A DNA stretch of 64,000 nt, taken from Cephalotus follicularis. Lineage: Eukaryota; Streptophyta; Magnoliopsida; Oxalidales; Cephalotaceae. The first letter of the stretch is position 1, and the number at the start of each line of letters is the position of its first letter. The stretch is taken from contig BDDD01000172.1 of the NCBI GenBank assembly GCA_001972305.1, forward strand, positions 252,214 to 316,213, given 5' to 3'. Both the position numbers and the translations under genes were made by a program. Shown here in pieces: positions 22,410 to 34,240 of this stretch. Under the pieces are notes generated by a model that saw nothing but the letters and a program-made list of their open reading frames with translations, was not told where the DNA came from and did not search any database.

Positions 22410-24605
22410 TGTAATACCCGGTACATGTTTTTAGAGGATTATATTTTAAGGCCTTGTTTGGCTCATGGGAAGGATTAAGTGGGATTGGTAGCTTATTTAA
22501 AACATGTGGACAAGAATGGTTTAAGTTTTATATTAGTATTTGGGTTAGCTTCTTGAGGAAGCTTGTTGTTCCCAAGGTGGTGTTGGGATAAGAAGTTGTT
22601 GGAGTTGGTAGTTCTTCTTGGTAAGTGAGTTCGGTTTTTGGAGAGAGAGAAAGAAAGGGAGAGCTCTTGTCTTCTTCTTCTTTCTTCGTTGAGCGTTGGA
22701 ATCTTTGTCTTGCTTTTGAGCTTTGGAGGTGAGCTCCTACCTTCTCTGGTTTTGGTAAGGGCATGGTGGTACGTTGTGCTCGGGCCGGGGAAGAGGATGA
22801 TGGCCTGGTTTGGCAGGTTATGTTATGTTTATATATGTGTTTATGTTTCTTCCTGGGTTGATTCATGTTAGTTTTGCAGATGACGGTCCCGTTGCTGAGA
22901 CGGAGCACCTCGAGGTTGGCCGGCGATAGCGTGTGTGGTGTTTCTGTGAGTGGGACATTCTCCTCTTTCTTTTATTTGATATTTACGTGTGCCTGTTATT
23001 GTCCTCTGGTTGAATTTTTTTCCTTGGGGATTTGGATCCCGGTTATCTTGTATATTGTGTTCTTGATCTGTGGTGAGCTTGAGAGCTTGGATGGTCCTCG
23101 GGATAGGTGTGTGTTTCGCCTGGTATGGCTGCAAACCATGGATACTGTGGTGGATAGCGAGCTGAGGCTCGGATAGATACTAGCGGACGAGGTCCAGATA
23201 GATACTAGCGGATGAGGTCCGGATAGATTCTAGCAGGCGAGGCCTGGATATGTGTGTGTGTGTGGTGTCATGGTGTAAGACGGCAGACCACGGGATGTGG
23301 TGATGTGTGTTTGTGTTCCTCTTCCTTATTTGTTGTCCCTGACACGGTTATTATTACTCGTTGATAATGATATAATCTTCCATTGGATTCTTATACTTGT
23401 TTATATTTGACTCTCTTGACAGGCGCCGAGGAGCTGGATGTTATCATGTGGTTGAGTTGTACATTCTTGTATTGTCCCCTGATATATTCTTGTTTCTCCC
23501 AGTTGGGTATGACCTGATATATGTTTCCTTGTGAGTCCAGTGGTTGTGGATGCTCTGGAGAATGCTTGTTCTTGCTCACTAGTCATTTGGACTAATCCCC
23601 TCCCAGTTGTTTTGCAGAGGAAGCTGCTGTGACTGCCAGGGCAGTCTTTTGGGTTGACAAGGTAGTCTGTGGGGGATGAGCAGAGCTGCCGACTTCACGG
23701 GCTCGTCCTTGCATGCATTCATGGGGGCATATGGGTCTTAATCTTTTGTTGTATGGTCCTCGGCCTAAGGAGGAAATGATATTCTTTTGTATGGGTCCTC
23801 GGCTTTGGAGCAGGGGACAATATTTTGTGAACAAGATATATATTATTTTGGAATGATAATATGATGTGTTCTTGAGATGATTTATTATGTTTAATGAAGA
23901 GATTTCGTGTTTTTACTTGAAACGCTGTGTTACGATCTTCTGCTTGTTTACCGAGAAGTTTACCTGAGGTAGGGCAAGTCGGGGGAACTCCCTGGGGCGG
24001 GGGGCCAACCTGTGGGGCATGTGTCCTGACCTCAGGGTTGTTAGTGCTGGGACGATTTATGTTGTGGTCTGGCACTTGTCGTCGGGCTCTGTCCGAGGAG
24101 AACATGTTGTCCAAGGAGACGTCCGAGGAGAACGTGTTGTCCGGGGAGGACATGCCCGGGGATTACATGCCCGGGGAGGACATGCCCGAGGTTAGTCATC
24201 CAATGAGGACATGCCCGAGGATGGCTCATCTAGGGAAGGCATGTCTTAGGATAGAGGTGCAGACCTGGCTTGGGATACGTCGTCTTGTGTTGGGTGGTGT
24301 TTGCATCCCCTGACCAGGGACCCCAGGCAAGACTTAGTGTTACGTTCTCTACCCTGGCTCCCTCCCCTGACATGTTCCTTTAGTGGAACGGTGCGTTTGG
24401 GCAGTGGTTTTTGTGTTTCCTTTAGTTAAACGGTGAGTTTTGGAATGGTTTTACGTAAGGGTTATTTACAGTTTTTCCATTTTCTGTTTTTGTTTCTTCC
24501 CTGCCATGAGTTTTGGCGGTATTTTGGCTTAGAGGAGATGGGAAGTTCCTCCTTCCTACCGGGCGATTCGTCCAAGGTGGTTATCCTGAGGGATGGGTCG
24601 TCACA
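22410..24605 (+). repeat. 3' LTR of the nested gypsy element
   Basis: 2196 bp from TGTAATACCCGG, after a purine tract (22400-22409), to GTCGTCACA. Contains a GT...AG-rich leader region (22730-22760), a repeat of ACTAGCGGAYGAGGTCC (23180-23250), the hairpin sequence TAGTCATTTGGACTA near 23581, and a block of CATGCCCGGGGA repeats (24110-24215). No TCGA pairs are seen. Frames inside it have no domains. Confidence 0.85.
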
Positions 24606-25464
24606 ACACCATTTTGTTCAGGAGTTCTAGGAGTTGAAAATTCATATTTAAAACCATTTTCTATGCAAAAGTTATCAAAAATGTGATTTTCAAACTCTTT
24701 ACCACGATCGCTTCTTACTTTCAAAATAGGAAATCCTTTTTCTTTTTGAACTTGTTTACATAAATTTGTAAAGAATGTAAAGACTTCACTTTTATGTGCT
24801 AAAAAGAAAACCCATATGTACCTAGTGTAGTCATCAACAATAACATAAGCATACGACTTACCACCTAAGCTTCTTATGTTTATAGGTCCAAAAATATCCA
24901 TATGAAGTAGTTCGAGTGGCCTAGTAGTTGAGACAATGTTAATAGATTTAAAACTTGTTCTAGTTTGTTTTCCTTGTTGACAAGCGTCACAAATCTTATC
25001 TTTTTGAAAATTTAATTTCGGAAGACCTTTAACTAAGTCAAGTTTTAATATCTTTGAAATTGTTCTCATACTAACATGTCCAAGCCTTCTATGCCACATC
25101 CAACTATCTTCGTTTAAAGAAACTAGGCATTTAACGTTTTGGTTTTGAAGATCATCTATGTCTATTACATAAACATTGCCTTCTCTTTGTCCTATAAACT
25201 TAGTGGTATTATTGTATTTGTCAATGACTCTACATGATAGATTTTAGAAAATAACTCTACAATTCTTATCACACAATTGACTTATGCTAAAGAGATTGTG
25301 TTTGAGTCCTTTAACATGCAATAAATTAGTAATGGTAATATATTCGTTACTTATGGATCCGGTTCCAATGATTTGTCCTTTTTGTTATCTCCAAAGGTTA
25401 CGTTTCCTCCGTCTTTTGGTTCCCAGGTTACAAAAAGACTTTTGTTACCCGTCATGTGTTTGGA
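24606..25464 (-). pseudogene. SIRE protease remnant and integrase N-terminus
   Basis: Upstream part of the SIRE pol, read on the minus strand. The protease begins LDSG at the end of the gag frame and is cut at once by TGA where the family has Cys (DSG-stop-SKHMTG), followed by frameshifted remnants up to about 25100. From 25099 a clean frame gives the pre-integrase zinc region (WHRRLGHVSM, CDACQQGKQTRTSF), then the integrase core with HMDIFGPI, VDDYTRYIWVFFL and VRSDRGKEFEN, that is both Asp residues of the DDE triad, and the start of PEQNGV with the Glu. The insertion at 24605 falls one residue later. Confidence 0.9.
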
Positions 25465-26175
25465 TCATCCGCTATCAAGGTACCAACGATTCCTTTTTGA
25501 TAATGTCTTTAGGCACATCTCATTTTCATCTTCGTCGTCATCGAGATCATCGATTGCCATCAATGCCAATTGTGCTATTTCTTGGTTCTCCTCCTCTTCG
25601 GAGCTGGATTCATCACTGTCCGACCATGTAGCTAGCATTGCTCTCTTCTTTTTGATTGTTTCTTTGGCTTTCTTTAATCTCGGACATTCACTTTTGTAGT
25701 GTCCGGGTTTGTTGCATTCGAAGCATATGATTTCTTCTTTCTTCGTCTCAGATTTTGAAAGAGTTGACTTCTTGAAGTTTTTGCTGCCAAACTTCTTCTT
25801 TGCTAAGAACCTTTTCAATATCCTTGTTATTACAGCCATCTCATCATCACTCTCTTCTTCGCTTGAATTTACTATAGAAGATTTGAAAGCTATGACTTTC
25901 TTTTTCTTCTTGTCTTGTTCTTCATCATCTTCATGATTTTTTATCGTCATTTCGTGTGTCACGAGTGATCCAAGAAGCTCTTCAAGTGGCAATGTGTTAA
26001 GGTCCTTTGCTTCCTCTATGGCAGCGACTTTAGGCATCCAACTCTTAGGTAGACACCTGAGTATGTTTCTTACCATCTCACTATTAGTGTAGCACTTATT
26101 TAAAGATTGCAGTGAGTTTATAATATTGGTAAAGCGAACAAACATACTAGAAATATTTTCATTTTCTTTCACTAA
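25465..26175 (-). pseudogene. SIRE gag, N-terminus deleted
   Basis: An open frame of about 237 codons containing the gag UBN2-type domain (FVRFTNIINSLQSL, RNILRCLPKSW, LEELLGSLVTHEM), a Lys/Asp/Glu-rich linker, a CCHC zinc knuckle CFECNKPGHYKSEC and an acidic stretch before the protease start WYLDSG. The frame begins inside the domain: the first part of gag, the leader, the primer site and the end of the 5' LTR are all missing, because the LTR joins gag directly at about 26172. The apparent ATG at 26181 lies at this junction and is not a natural start. Confidence 0.85.
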
Positions 26176-27088
26176 GAGCACTTTGGACTTTGTAACTTTG
26201 CTTGATTGCTTGAATTCTTTGTTTCTTGGTGATTTCTGAAGGCTTGGACCTTCCTTTATATCGCCAAAAAATCCATGTATCCGTTGCTTAAATCATGGAG
26301 GTTGAGATTTGAAAAACTGATGATTTTTTGTAAACTCTGTTATGTAGCCGTTGGAGCAAAGCCGTCGATGTCTTTGATAAGCGTCGCCTTTACCAGTTAA
26401 CTAGCTATTGCGAGCATCCAGGGCGTAATCTTTGTTGAATGACGTCGATGTCTATAAATGGCGTCGATGTCTTTTCTGGAGTTGTCGCTAGTCTTTGAAG
26501 ATATGAGCAACACATCGATGTCTGTAATGGGCATCGATGTCCTTTCTGGAAACATAAAAATTATGAGAAACACATCGATGTCTTTGTAAATGGATCCATG
26601 TCTTTTGATTGGACGTCAATATCTTCATAGAATCGGATCGAGGCTTTTCTTCAAAAATGACCTGTAACTTTTTGGCATAAACACATCGATGTCTTTGTAA
26701 AGGGATCGATGTCTTTGAGTTAAACAGTCGATGTCTTCTCTGAAATAGATCGATGCCTTTGAATGAAAGCTGCCTATAACTTTCTTTGCTAAAGACGTCG
26801 ATGTCTTCTTTGAAAGGGATCGATGTCGTTAGTGAAAAATGACCTGTAACTTTAGGTGCTAAATACGTCGATGTCTTTTGAGAATAAGATCGTTGTCTTT
26901 CATGAATAACCACCAGTAACTCCTGGTTCTTTAAAGGCGTCGATGTCTTCCTTCAATAGCGTCGATGTCTTTTATGTAAAATTGTCTTTTTTCCTTTTGT
27001 GAGATTTCAAGTATCTTGCACATAAAATAAACTTGTTAAAAGCAAATATGTTATCATCAAAACTAGGATTGAGACTAAAACGTCAACA
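26172..27088 (-). repeat. SIRE 5' LTR, truncated
   Basis: Matches 14735-15663 of the 3' LTR; the last 434 bp (U5 side) are lost. The two LTRs differ by scattered substitutions and small indels, for example an 8-bp unit lost in the array near 26990 relative to 15445 and a TATA mutation. Ends CGTCAACA at 27088, followed by the target duplication GTATG. Confidence 0.9.
26360..26960 (-). promoter_or_regulatory. TCGATG motif array in the SIRE 5' LTR
   Basis: Second copy of the U3 array, again with TCGATGTCTTT units in pairs about 19-22 bp apart; a few cores have mutated (TCGTTG near 26891, TCCATG near 26593). Confidence 0.8.
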
Positions 27089-27506
27089 GTATGGATTTGT
27101 AACTAGTTTAGCTCTTATCGGTGCTACTGATAGGCAAGTAGTTCTAGTCGAGCTCCTAAAGCTACTACCGTTAGGTATCTAGATGTTCTTAACCTCAAGT
27201 TTTTGTCAGGTTGGACTTATGGATATTGTATGTTGGTTAACTACTTATATATACTGGTATGAGATTGTGTATATATCTAGTTAATCACTTGATTGCCTGA
27301 TAGATGGATGGATAAGAGTGTATACTTAGGTTAACGGTCTAAATAAGATTCTATCAGACGGTTTTATATATGGACTCATTAAGTGTAATTATTCACGCAT
27401 ATTGCCATGACATGCATTGATATCTGCTATAATTGTTCATATTATCAACATAAGGGTTGTATTTCTGCGGGGCTCTTGGGCTGACGTATCCTTCAGGATG
27501 TGGCAT
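27089..27506 (+). repeat. element D, part 3
   Basis: Continues element D after the SIRE insertion. It holds two more of the palindromic units (near 27114 and 27164) and ends near GGATGTGGCA, similar to the ends of the gypsy LTRs in this window. Removing both insertions gives a repeat of about 1.95 kb. Confidence 0.45.
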
Positions 27507-28679
27507 ATTTGTTAGAGTGGCTGCGTGTGGAAAGATCCAATTATGGACATAAGGGTTCTAGGGTTACAATTTAAAATTTTTCATTTACTAAGTCCCCAAG
27601 CAATGGGACTTCCTAAAACCCTAGTTCCATATTTGTACCAATTGTCCAAGGATCTCTAATGTAGCTTCCAATTGAACCAAACTTATTTTCCAAGCAACAT
27701 TAGGGTATGGATTGGAGTTAGGGTTTCACTAACCCTGGTTTCTACCAACCATAGATTTAAGTTGGGGTTTGCACACGAAAACTCTAATTCAACATCTCCA
27801 AACCCTAAACCCTAGAAACTGAAACCCTTAGGGTTTATTAGGGTTCCCTCATGAACACACTAGGGTTTGGCTAGGGTATGAAAACCCAAGCATGAACCCA
27901 AAACCCTAAGGCATCAACAACCATTAAAAACAAAGAAGAAAAGAGAAGTTTAGAATCCATTATCTAAGCTTCCACTCCTTCCTTCAAGTGCTCCCTCTCC
28001 ACTTTGATTCCAAGGTTCAAGTCTTCAACAAAATTGATCACCAACTCACGAAAAAGAGGATATGTGAAGGCTTAAGTGTTTAACATAATCTAATCTCCAC
28101 AATAAGTAAAGATTGAGTTTAAGATGAAAACTATCTCCACCTATAATGAAGTTTGAAGGGTAAGAAGAGGTTGATTGAGTTATTTTCTCTTTGAGAGCTC
28201 CAAGCTCTTGGTGTGTTCTCTAATGGAGATAAACCACATGGCAAAGAATGAAGAGAAAGGAGAAGAGAGAGCTTGGTTTCTACGGGTAAGAAGGATTAGA
28301 GAAAGGAAGGTATGCAAGTAAGTTACGTGGAAAAAATCTTTTACACTTGCCTTAATGATAAATGACAATTACCTAACTTTTCTTACTTTCCTTTTTCTCT
28401 CTTATTGCACACTTAAGGCCGACCCTTGCTCCCCAAGGAATACCCAGTGCTTTGGCTAAGCAAAATTATGCCAAGCCTTTCACAAAATGCCTATAAAATG
28501 CACCTAAGAAAAGTCAATACTTGTAGGCTATAATTTTGGGCAATTTGTAGCACATTGGGCCAGCCTACCTTAAGGAATTTTAAAGGCCCAATTCGGCCTA
28601 CCAAGGGATAGAAAATCCCAAGCCCAATAAGCCCCCAAGTCGATAAGAGCTCTCTCGAACAACAAATCCCCAATGCACT
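27507..28679. other. non-coding stretch with telobox cluster
   Basis: No gene is seen. Positions 27548-27910 hold at least a dozen AACCCTA or TAGGGTT motifs on both strands, including AAACCCTAAACCCTAG near 27803. The remainder (27920-28679) is AT-rich; short frames on the minus strand have no domains. Confidence 0.6.
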
Positions 28680-29276
28680 TATCAGTTAAATTCAATCAAC
28701 CCTTTGCTCATAATATTTTATTATGGTGATGCTTGGAATCATTTCTAAAGAAATTATATTTATATCCAGCAAACTAAAATGTTCACCTGCAAAGTAACAT
28801 CTCCCAGATGCTAACCTCTCACTAAATGACATGTGTCCCACACATGTCAACCTGTTCCAAAATCAGGTGGGACCCGAAAATCCAGTTGGATTCCGGTACG
28901 ATGACATGTTTCCCAGAACATCCCAGATTTCTGGTACGAGCATTCTAATAGTCCCGACTATTAAAATATTCCCATTATGATTCCCAGTCATCCCCTAGAT
29001 TCATGGACCGAAGTTCCATGTCTATATCATCCGTTAGCCAGTTAACCAGCACTTTATCCAGTCATCGGTTTATGTGTCATGTACCCCTCATCATTCTTGG
29101 CTCCGGCCGTGGCCTAGGGTTTGGATCAATGTCATCCCTTGCTAAAACCACGATAACTATAAATCTATGATTGCACTGAGACTATCGGCAGACCTCATCG
29201 GAAACCCCATTTCCAGTCTGCCTATGCTTAGCTAGGACTTTAAGTCTGCAGCGGTCATAGATATTATAGAGCATGT
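28680..29276 (+). repeat. HX repeat, left part
   Basis: Reverse complement of 54600-55130 at moderate identity (for example ATCCAGCAAA, GACATGTGTCCCAC, CACTGAGACTATCGG). HX is an old repeat of unknown class that was the target of later insertions. Its continuation is found at 42074-42179 and 38022-38868. It is cut at 29277 by a copia-2 LTR. Confidence 0.65.
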
Positions 29277-30130
29277 TGATGGAATCGGATATACCGAGTC
29301 CGGTGCCAAAAAGGACATAGGTGTGTAGGGTGTAGAAGAAAACTTTAAACATACAATCATGCAGCGGACGAACACCCAATAAAACATAAACCAATCCATA
29401 ATGACACGTCCACAGATCACATGGATCACCACAGCATCTAATAAATTGAATTGGTGTCACCATTGCATCCAATGGTGACACACAAGCATGGCATAAAGGA
29501 GAAGGACCAAGAATTATACCAGTGGGTGTTGGCTCCTTCGTTCTTTACCGCTACTAGCTTGAGAAGATCCCCCTTTATGTTCTCCAAGCCTCAGGAACAA
29601 CAAGAAATCCAACCAGCAATATCAAAGTGCTTGAACTCACTCTCTCTCTCACTTAGCTTAGAAAAGGAGTATTGATTATGACAAATGAAGTCATTAATCA
29701 ATCCACCCTTGATAAGCCTGTGCTTGGTGTTTATCAGATGAAGGAACACTCACTTGCAGAGAAGAATTCGAGGTCAATTGCCCAGCAAAATGTCTCCACC
29801 CTCCCTTTCTCTTTCTGCAGAAATGCTTAATACCAGCCTCAATTTCTCTCTCCCAATCTCCCATTTACTTAGGATCATGGCCTTCACTCCCTAGGAGTCC
29901 GAAGCCATGAATCCCACGTTTCCATAACGTGTAAAATCAAGAGAAAACGGCTAAGGATGTGAGAGAAGTAGTGCCCACGAAGTGAGATCGTGCACTGGTT
30001 GCACAATCTGCTCAAAGATGTCGACTCCTTCCAAAGGACGTCGACGCCTATGCAACATGGCACTAAAGCACATCGATGCTTTCTAAAAGACATCGACGTC
30101 TTTATCAAAGAAAAGCATCGACGTCTATCT
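29277..30130 (-). repeat. copia-2 LTR, truncated
   Basis: Starts at the exact LTR terminus TGATGGAATCG and follows the copia-2 LTR up to a TCGA array at 30021-30130, where it stops and gypsy LTR sequence begins. The matching right end of a copia-2 LTR lies at 41719-42073, and its right flank CCTGT nearly equals the left flank CATGT here, so the two may be the ends of one old insertion separated by later events. Confidence 0.8.
30015..30130 (-). repeat. TCGA pairs in the copia-2 LTR
   Basis: Pairs at 30021/30041 and 30073/30093, each exactly 20 bp apart. Confidence 0.8.
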
Positions 30131-30659
30131 AAAAGACATCGAATACACTGCGATATATATATATATACTGTACTACATCATAATGCATTCATTCATGATA
30201 CTCATTATCATATACCTCGAACTGCATTTATGAGTTTATTCACTTAGCCGAGTGAGGACAAAGGCTACCCCTACTGTAAGCGATTGATGGAGTGGGATAT
30301 GATATGGAGCACGTAAGGAGACTTAAGGAGAAGACTGAGTTGTTTCTCTTATTTTATGTACTGGATCAAATGAACAATGACTATGTTAATTGGATTATTG
30401 TAACGAAGTTTATTTTATCATCTTGTACTGTTTTATCACGCTCCGTTATGGGCGATCAGCTATGATGTTAGGTTTTATATAAACTTGTTGGGTATCACGT
30501 AGTATGGGATGCGTGATACATATTTAAATTCAGCTTATTTCATGTTATTGCTTCCGCTATTGAAGATTTTGTTTATACGTTTTATCGCATCAGCTGAATT
30601 ATGTTGTGTTGATTGCCTTACTGCTTTAATGATGTCCTCTTGGAAAACGGGGTGTGACA
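30131..30659 (+). repeat. 5' LTR stump of the gypsy element (LTR-A)
   Basis: Matches 37509-38021, the last part of LTR-A; about 2.2 kb of LTR upstream is gone, replaced by a copia-2 LTR stump. A TA run marks the junction. Confidence 0.9.
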
Positions 30660-30662
30660 GAG

Positions 30663-30674
30663 TGGTATCAGAGC
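30663..30674 (+). other. primer-binding site
   Basis: TGGTATCAGAGC, perfect complement of the initiator methionine tRNA 3' end, three bases after the LTR. Confidence 0.95.
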
Positions 30675-30769
30675 ATATTCCATATATGCTTAGCTAGGAT
30701 ACTTTCCTTGGCAATCAATAAATTGTTTCCTAAAGTCGTGACTAACCGTTATCCTTCTTATAGGAACAA

Positions 30770-33475
30770 ATGGACCAAAGGAGAAAACGTTCTAGGGCTA
30801 GAGCTGTTGGAGCCAATGCCCTTGAGGAAGCGAATATGCCGCAAAGAGTGAATGTCCCTCAAGATGATAGGGACCCGATGACCCGGATTACGGATTACTT
30901 CCAGTAGCAGATGGCCTTTAATATGGCTAATGCGGAGGAGATGCGCCAGTACTACGCGCAAGCTCTGCCGCAACGTAGAGCTCCCGATCACTACCCGGGA
31001 GAGCATAGTAATCAGTTTGGAAGGGACATTGAAAGGTTTATGAGATAGAATCCACCCAGTTTCTGGGGAGAACTTGATGCTACCGTGGCTGAGAGATGGC
31101 TGCAGGACTTGGAGAAAATCTTTGAGGTAATGGACTGTACCGATACTCAAAAACTGAAGTTTGTTGTATACCGACTATGGGGTGAGGCCACTCATTGGTG
31201 GGAGATGGTCAAGGCAAAATGGGAATCTCAGAGGCTTGGCAGTACATGGGAAAGATTCTAGACAGAATTCTTGGAGACATATGTACCACGGATTGAACAG
31301 GAGCGCCGGGAGACGGAGCTCTTGGAGTTGTGACAGGGAGAAATGACGGTGACCGAGTATCAAGCAAGGTTCATGGAGCTAGCCAGACATTCCCCTTATC
31401 TGGTAGCCGATGAAGTGAAGAAGATACGGAGATTTCTGAGGGGTCTACGACCGAATCTTCGGTCAAGGATCAGAGCTATGGAGTTGGGAACTTTCGTGGA
31501 GGTTGCTCAGAAAGTGAGATTGCTGGAGAGCATATCCAACGAGGACCGAGCAGAGAGGGCCGGAGCACAACAAAATAAATAGAGCTCGACGAGACCAGCT
31601 TCTTCAAAATGGCAGGGCGGTGGATCTCCGACGAAATCATCGAAGAACAGATATGGGCAAACTACCACACAGGGTACTCCTAGTTAGGGGAGTAATGCGG
31701 GAACTTGAGCTTGTTATCACTGTGGTCGTAAGGGCCACATACAGAAGGATTGCTGGAGGATGAACGGACTATGTTTGAGGTGTGGGGCATCTGGCCATTC
31801 TGTGAGAGATTGCCCGAAGAGTCAGGCTACAACGCCTACTGGACCAGCTAGTAGTGGCGGGGCCGCAGCGGGGCCTTCGCAGCGGAGGGACACAGGCAAA
31901 GGCATTGCGAAAGGTAGAGTTTGTACCCTTTCACAGACAGAGGTTCCGGAGTCTACCTCGGTCGTTGGAGGTACACTGTATATTCATGGTTTTTCTTCTA
32001 GAGTGTTGATGGACCCTGGACCATCACATTCTTTTATTTCATCACAATTTGCATCATGTTTAGATGTAATACCAGACTGCATGCCATATACCTTGGATGT
32101 GAGCACACCTGCTGGAGTTTCCATGTATACAGATACCTTATCTAGGGGTTGTGAGATGTCTATGGCAGGCATTTCCTTGTATGTAGATTTGATAGTATTG
32201 CCTATCCGCAACTTCGATGTTATTTTGGGGATGGATTGGCTGTCAGCACATCATGCTTACATGGACTGCTACAGCAAAACGGTCGATTTTCGTCTGCTCG
32301 ATTGTATTGTTTTCCAGTTTAAGGGAGACAAGGGGTTTTCTACACCGATTATATCCTTCATTCATGCATCGAGATATCTCGAGAAAGGATGCGAAGGATA
32401 TCTTGCTCATGTAATTGACTTGAGGAAAGATAAGGGTTTGAGCCTTGAGGAGATCCCAGTGGTGTGTGAATTTCCAGATGTATTTCCTGATGACTTTGGA
32501 TCTTTGCCACCGAAGAGGAATATGGAGTTTGTTATCGATCTTATACCAGGTACAGCTCCTATTTCTAAAGCACCATATAGAATGGCTCCTGCAGAATTGA
32601 GGGAACTAAAATTTTAGTTACAAGATCTGATCAATAAGGGTCTTATTCGACCCAGTGTTTCTCCGTGGGGTGTACCTGTACTGTTTGTCAAGAAGAAGGA
32701 TGGGTCGATGAGGCTCTGCATCGACTACAGAATATTAAACAATGCAACTATCAAGAACAAGTATCCCTTACCCCACATCGAGGATTTGTTCGATCAGTTG
32801 CAAGGGGCGAGAGTATTCTCAAAACTTGATTTGAGGTCAGGTTATCACCAGTTGAGAGTGAGGGAGGGAGATATTGATAAGACTGCTTTCCGGACAAGAT
32901 ACGGTCACTACGAGTTCCTTGTGATGCCTTTTGGTGTTACCAATGCACCAGCTGCGTTCATGTCATTGATTAATGATGTGTTTCGATCGTACCTGGACCA
33001 GTTTGTCGTTATGTTTATTGACGACGTACTAGTATACTCAAAGAGTGAGGAAGAGCAAGCTTGCCACCTGAGGTTGGCTTTGCAGATTCTTCGAGAACAA
33101 CAGTTGTATGCCAAATTCAGTAATTGTGAATTTTGGCTTGACCGTGTGATCTTTCTTGGTCACATTGTATCTGGAGAATGTATGGCGGTGGATCCGTCAA
33201 AGATAGAGGTGGTACGAGATTGGCCACAACCAAAGAATGTGACGGAGGTACGCAGTTTTCTTGGCTTGGCGGGGTATTACAGGACGTTTATCCAGAACTT
33301 TTCAAGGAAAGACGAGCCCTTGACTAGACTGACCCAGAAGAAGACCTTGTTTGTCTAGGATGAAGATTGTGAAGCTAGTTTCAGTGAACTGAAGGATCGG
33401 TTGGTTTCCGCTCCTATCTTGGCATTACCCGAGGGTAATGAGGACTTTACAATCTATAGTGATGCATCGGTAAAG
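30770..33475 (+). pseudogene. gypsy gag, protease and reverse transcriptase, many stops
   Basis: A single frame carries gag (from MDQRRKRSRARAV; SFWGELDATVAERWLQDLEK; ATHWWEMVKAKW; PYLVADEVKKIRRFLRGLRP), two CCHC knuckles (CYHCGRKGHIQKDC and CLRCGASGHSVRDC, 31709-31815), a protease and RT. At least nine in-frame stops (30905, 31046, 31259, 31331, 31580, 31685, 31706, 32615, 33356) break it. The protease active site reads DPG (32012-32020) where the family has DSG or DTG, so it was dead even where open. RT is well preserved: [49 protein letters not shown] and the FIDDVLVYS catalytic motif, then FLGHIVSGE. The frame shifts by one base near 33476 inside RNase H. Confidence 0.95.
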
Positions 33476-34240
33476 GCTTGGGCTGCGTGCTGATGCAACG
33501 AGGAAGGGTGATCGCTTATGCTTCCAGGAAGCTGAAGCCGTATGAAGAAAACTACCTAACTCATGACCTTGAACTTGCAGCTATTATCTTCTCCCTTACG
33601 AAGTGGAGACACTATCTTTATGGGGCGCAGTTTGAGATCTTTACCGATCATAAGAGTTTGAGGTACCTGTTTTGTCAAGACACACTGAACATGAGACAGC
33701 GCATGTGGGTAGAGTTCTTTAATGATTATGACTGCAGTATCCAGTACCACCCGGGGAAAGCGAATGTAGTCGCTGATGCCTTGGGCCGCAAGGCTATGGT
33801 TGCCAGTGCAATGGTGTCGCAATGGAAGATGTTAGAGGACTTCCAAGAGTGGTCTCCGTTCAATCAGTCACCGGGGATTTTTGTGGCCGACATGCAGGTC
33901 CAGCTAGTGTTACTGGATCATATCAGGGATGCACAACCACATGATCCGGAGTTGCAACGAATTCGAGAGAACCTGGACTCGGAATCCGAGTTTTGAGTAC
34001 ATGTTGTTGGTATTCATAGATATTGGGGACGTGTGTGTCTTTCGAATGAACCAGGATTGAAGAATGAGTTACTTCGCGGGGCTCATAAATCTCTGTACAC
34101 TATTCATCTTGGTAGCACTAAAATGTACCAAGATATGAAGAAGACTTACTGGTGGCCCGACATGAAGCGCGAAATTGCTGAATATGTCGCGAAGTGTTTG
34201 ACTTGCCAGAGGGTCAAGGCCAAAAACCAGAGGCCGGCAG
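33476..34240 (+). pseudogene. gypsy RNase H and integrase zinc region
   Basis: After the shift, RNase H continues from [18 protein letters not shown] with [22 protein letters not shown] and the closing [17 protein letters not shown] stop at 33994 follows a linker. The integrase starts with its HHCC zinc region (HKSLYTIHLGSTKMY, YWWPDMKREIAEYV, CLTCQRVKAKNQRPAG). At about 34240 roughly 40-50 bp that normally encode the linker before the catalytic core are deleted, and the frame shifts again. Confidence 0.9.

Larger units (their letters stand above)
20097..24605 (+). mobile_element. gag-only Ty3/gypsy element inserted in the SIRE integrase
   Basis: A 4.5-kb insertion splitting the SIRE integrase between EQNGV and VERRN. 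It has a rearranged 5' LTR (20097-20805), primer site, gag with no pol, polypurine tract and a full 3' LTR (22410-24605). Both outer ends are the same LTR terminus, GGGTCGTCACA on the right and its reverse on the left, because the left LTR carries an inverted copy of its own end. ACAAC-like bases occur at both junctions, but the rearranged left end makes the target duplication uncertain. Confidence 0.85.
14301..27088 (-). mobile_element. SIRE-type Ty1/copia retrotransposon, decayed and nested
   Basis: A minus-strand element bounded by GTATG at 14296-14300 and 27089-27093. In its own direction it reads: truncated 5' LTR (27088-26172), gag without its N-terminus, protease broken by a stop, integrase, reverse transcriptase, RNase H, a spacer, an extra third ORF, a polypurine tract and a complete 3' LTR (15663-14301). 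A gypsy element occupies 20097-24605. Order PR-IN-RT-RH is that of Ty1/copia; the YVDDIIFGS catalytic motif and the extra ORF after pol fit the SIRE/Maximus lineage. Confidence 0.9.

Noticed and set aside
27803-27820. Interstitial telomere array
   Set aside because: Only two adjacent AAACCCT units; the other motifs are scattered and in both orientations.
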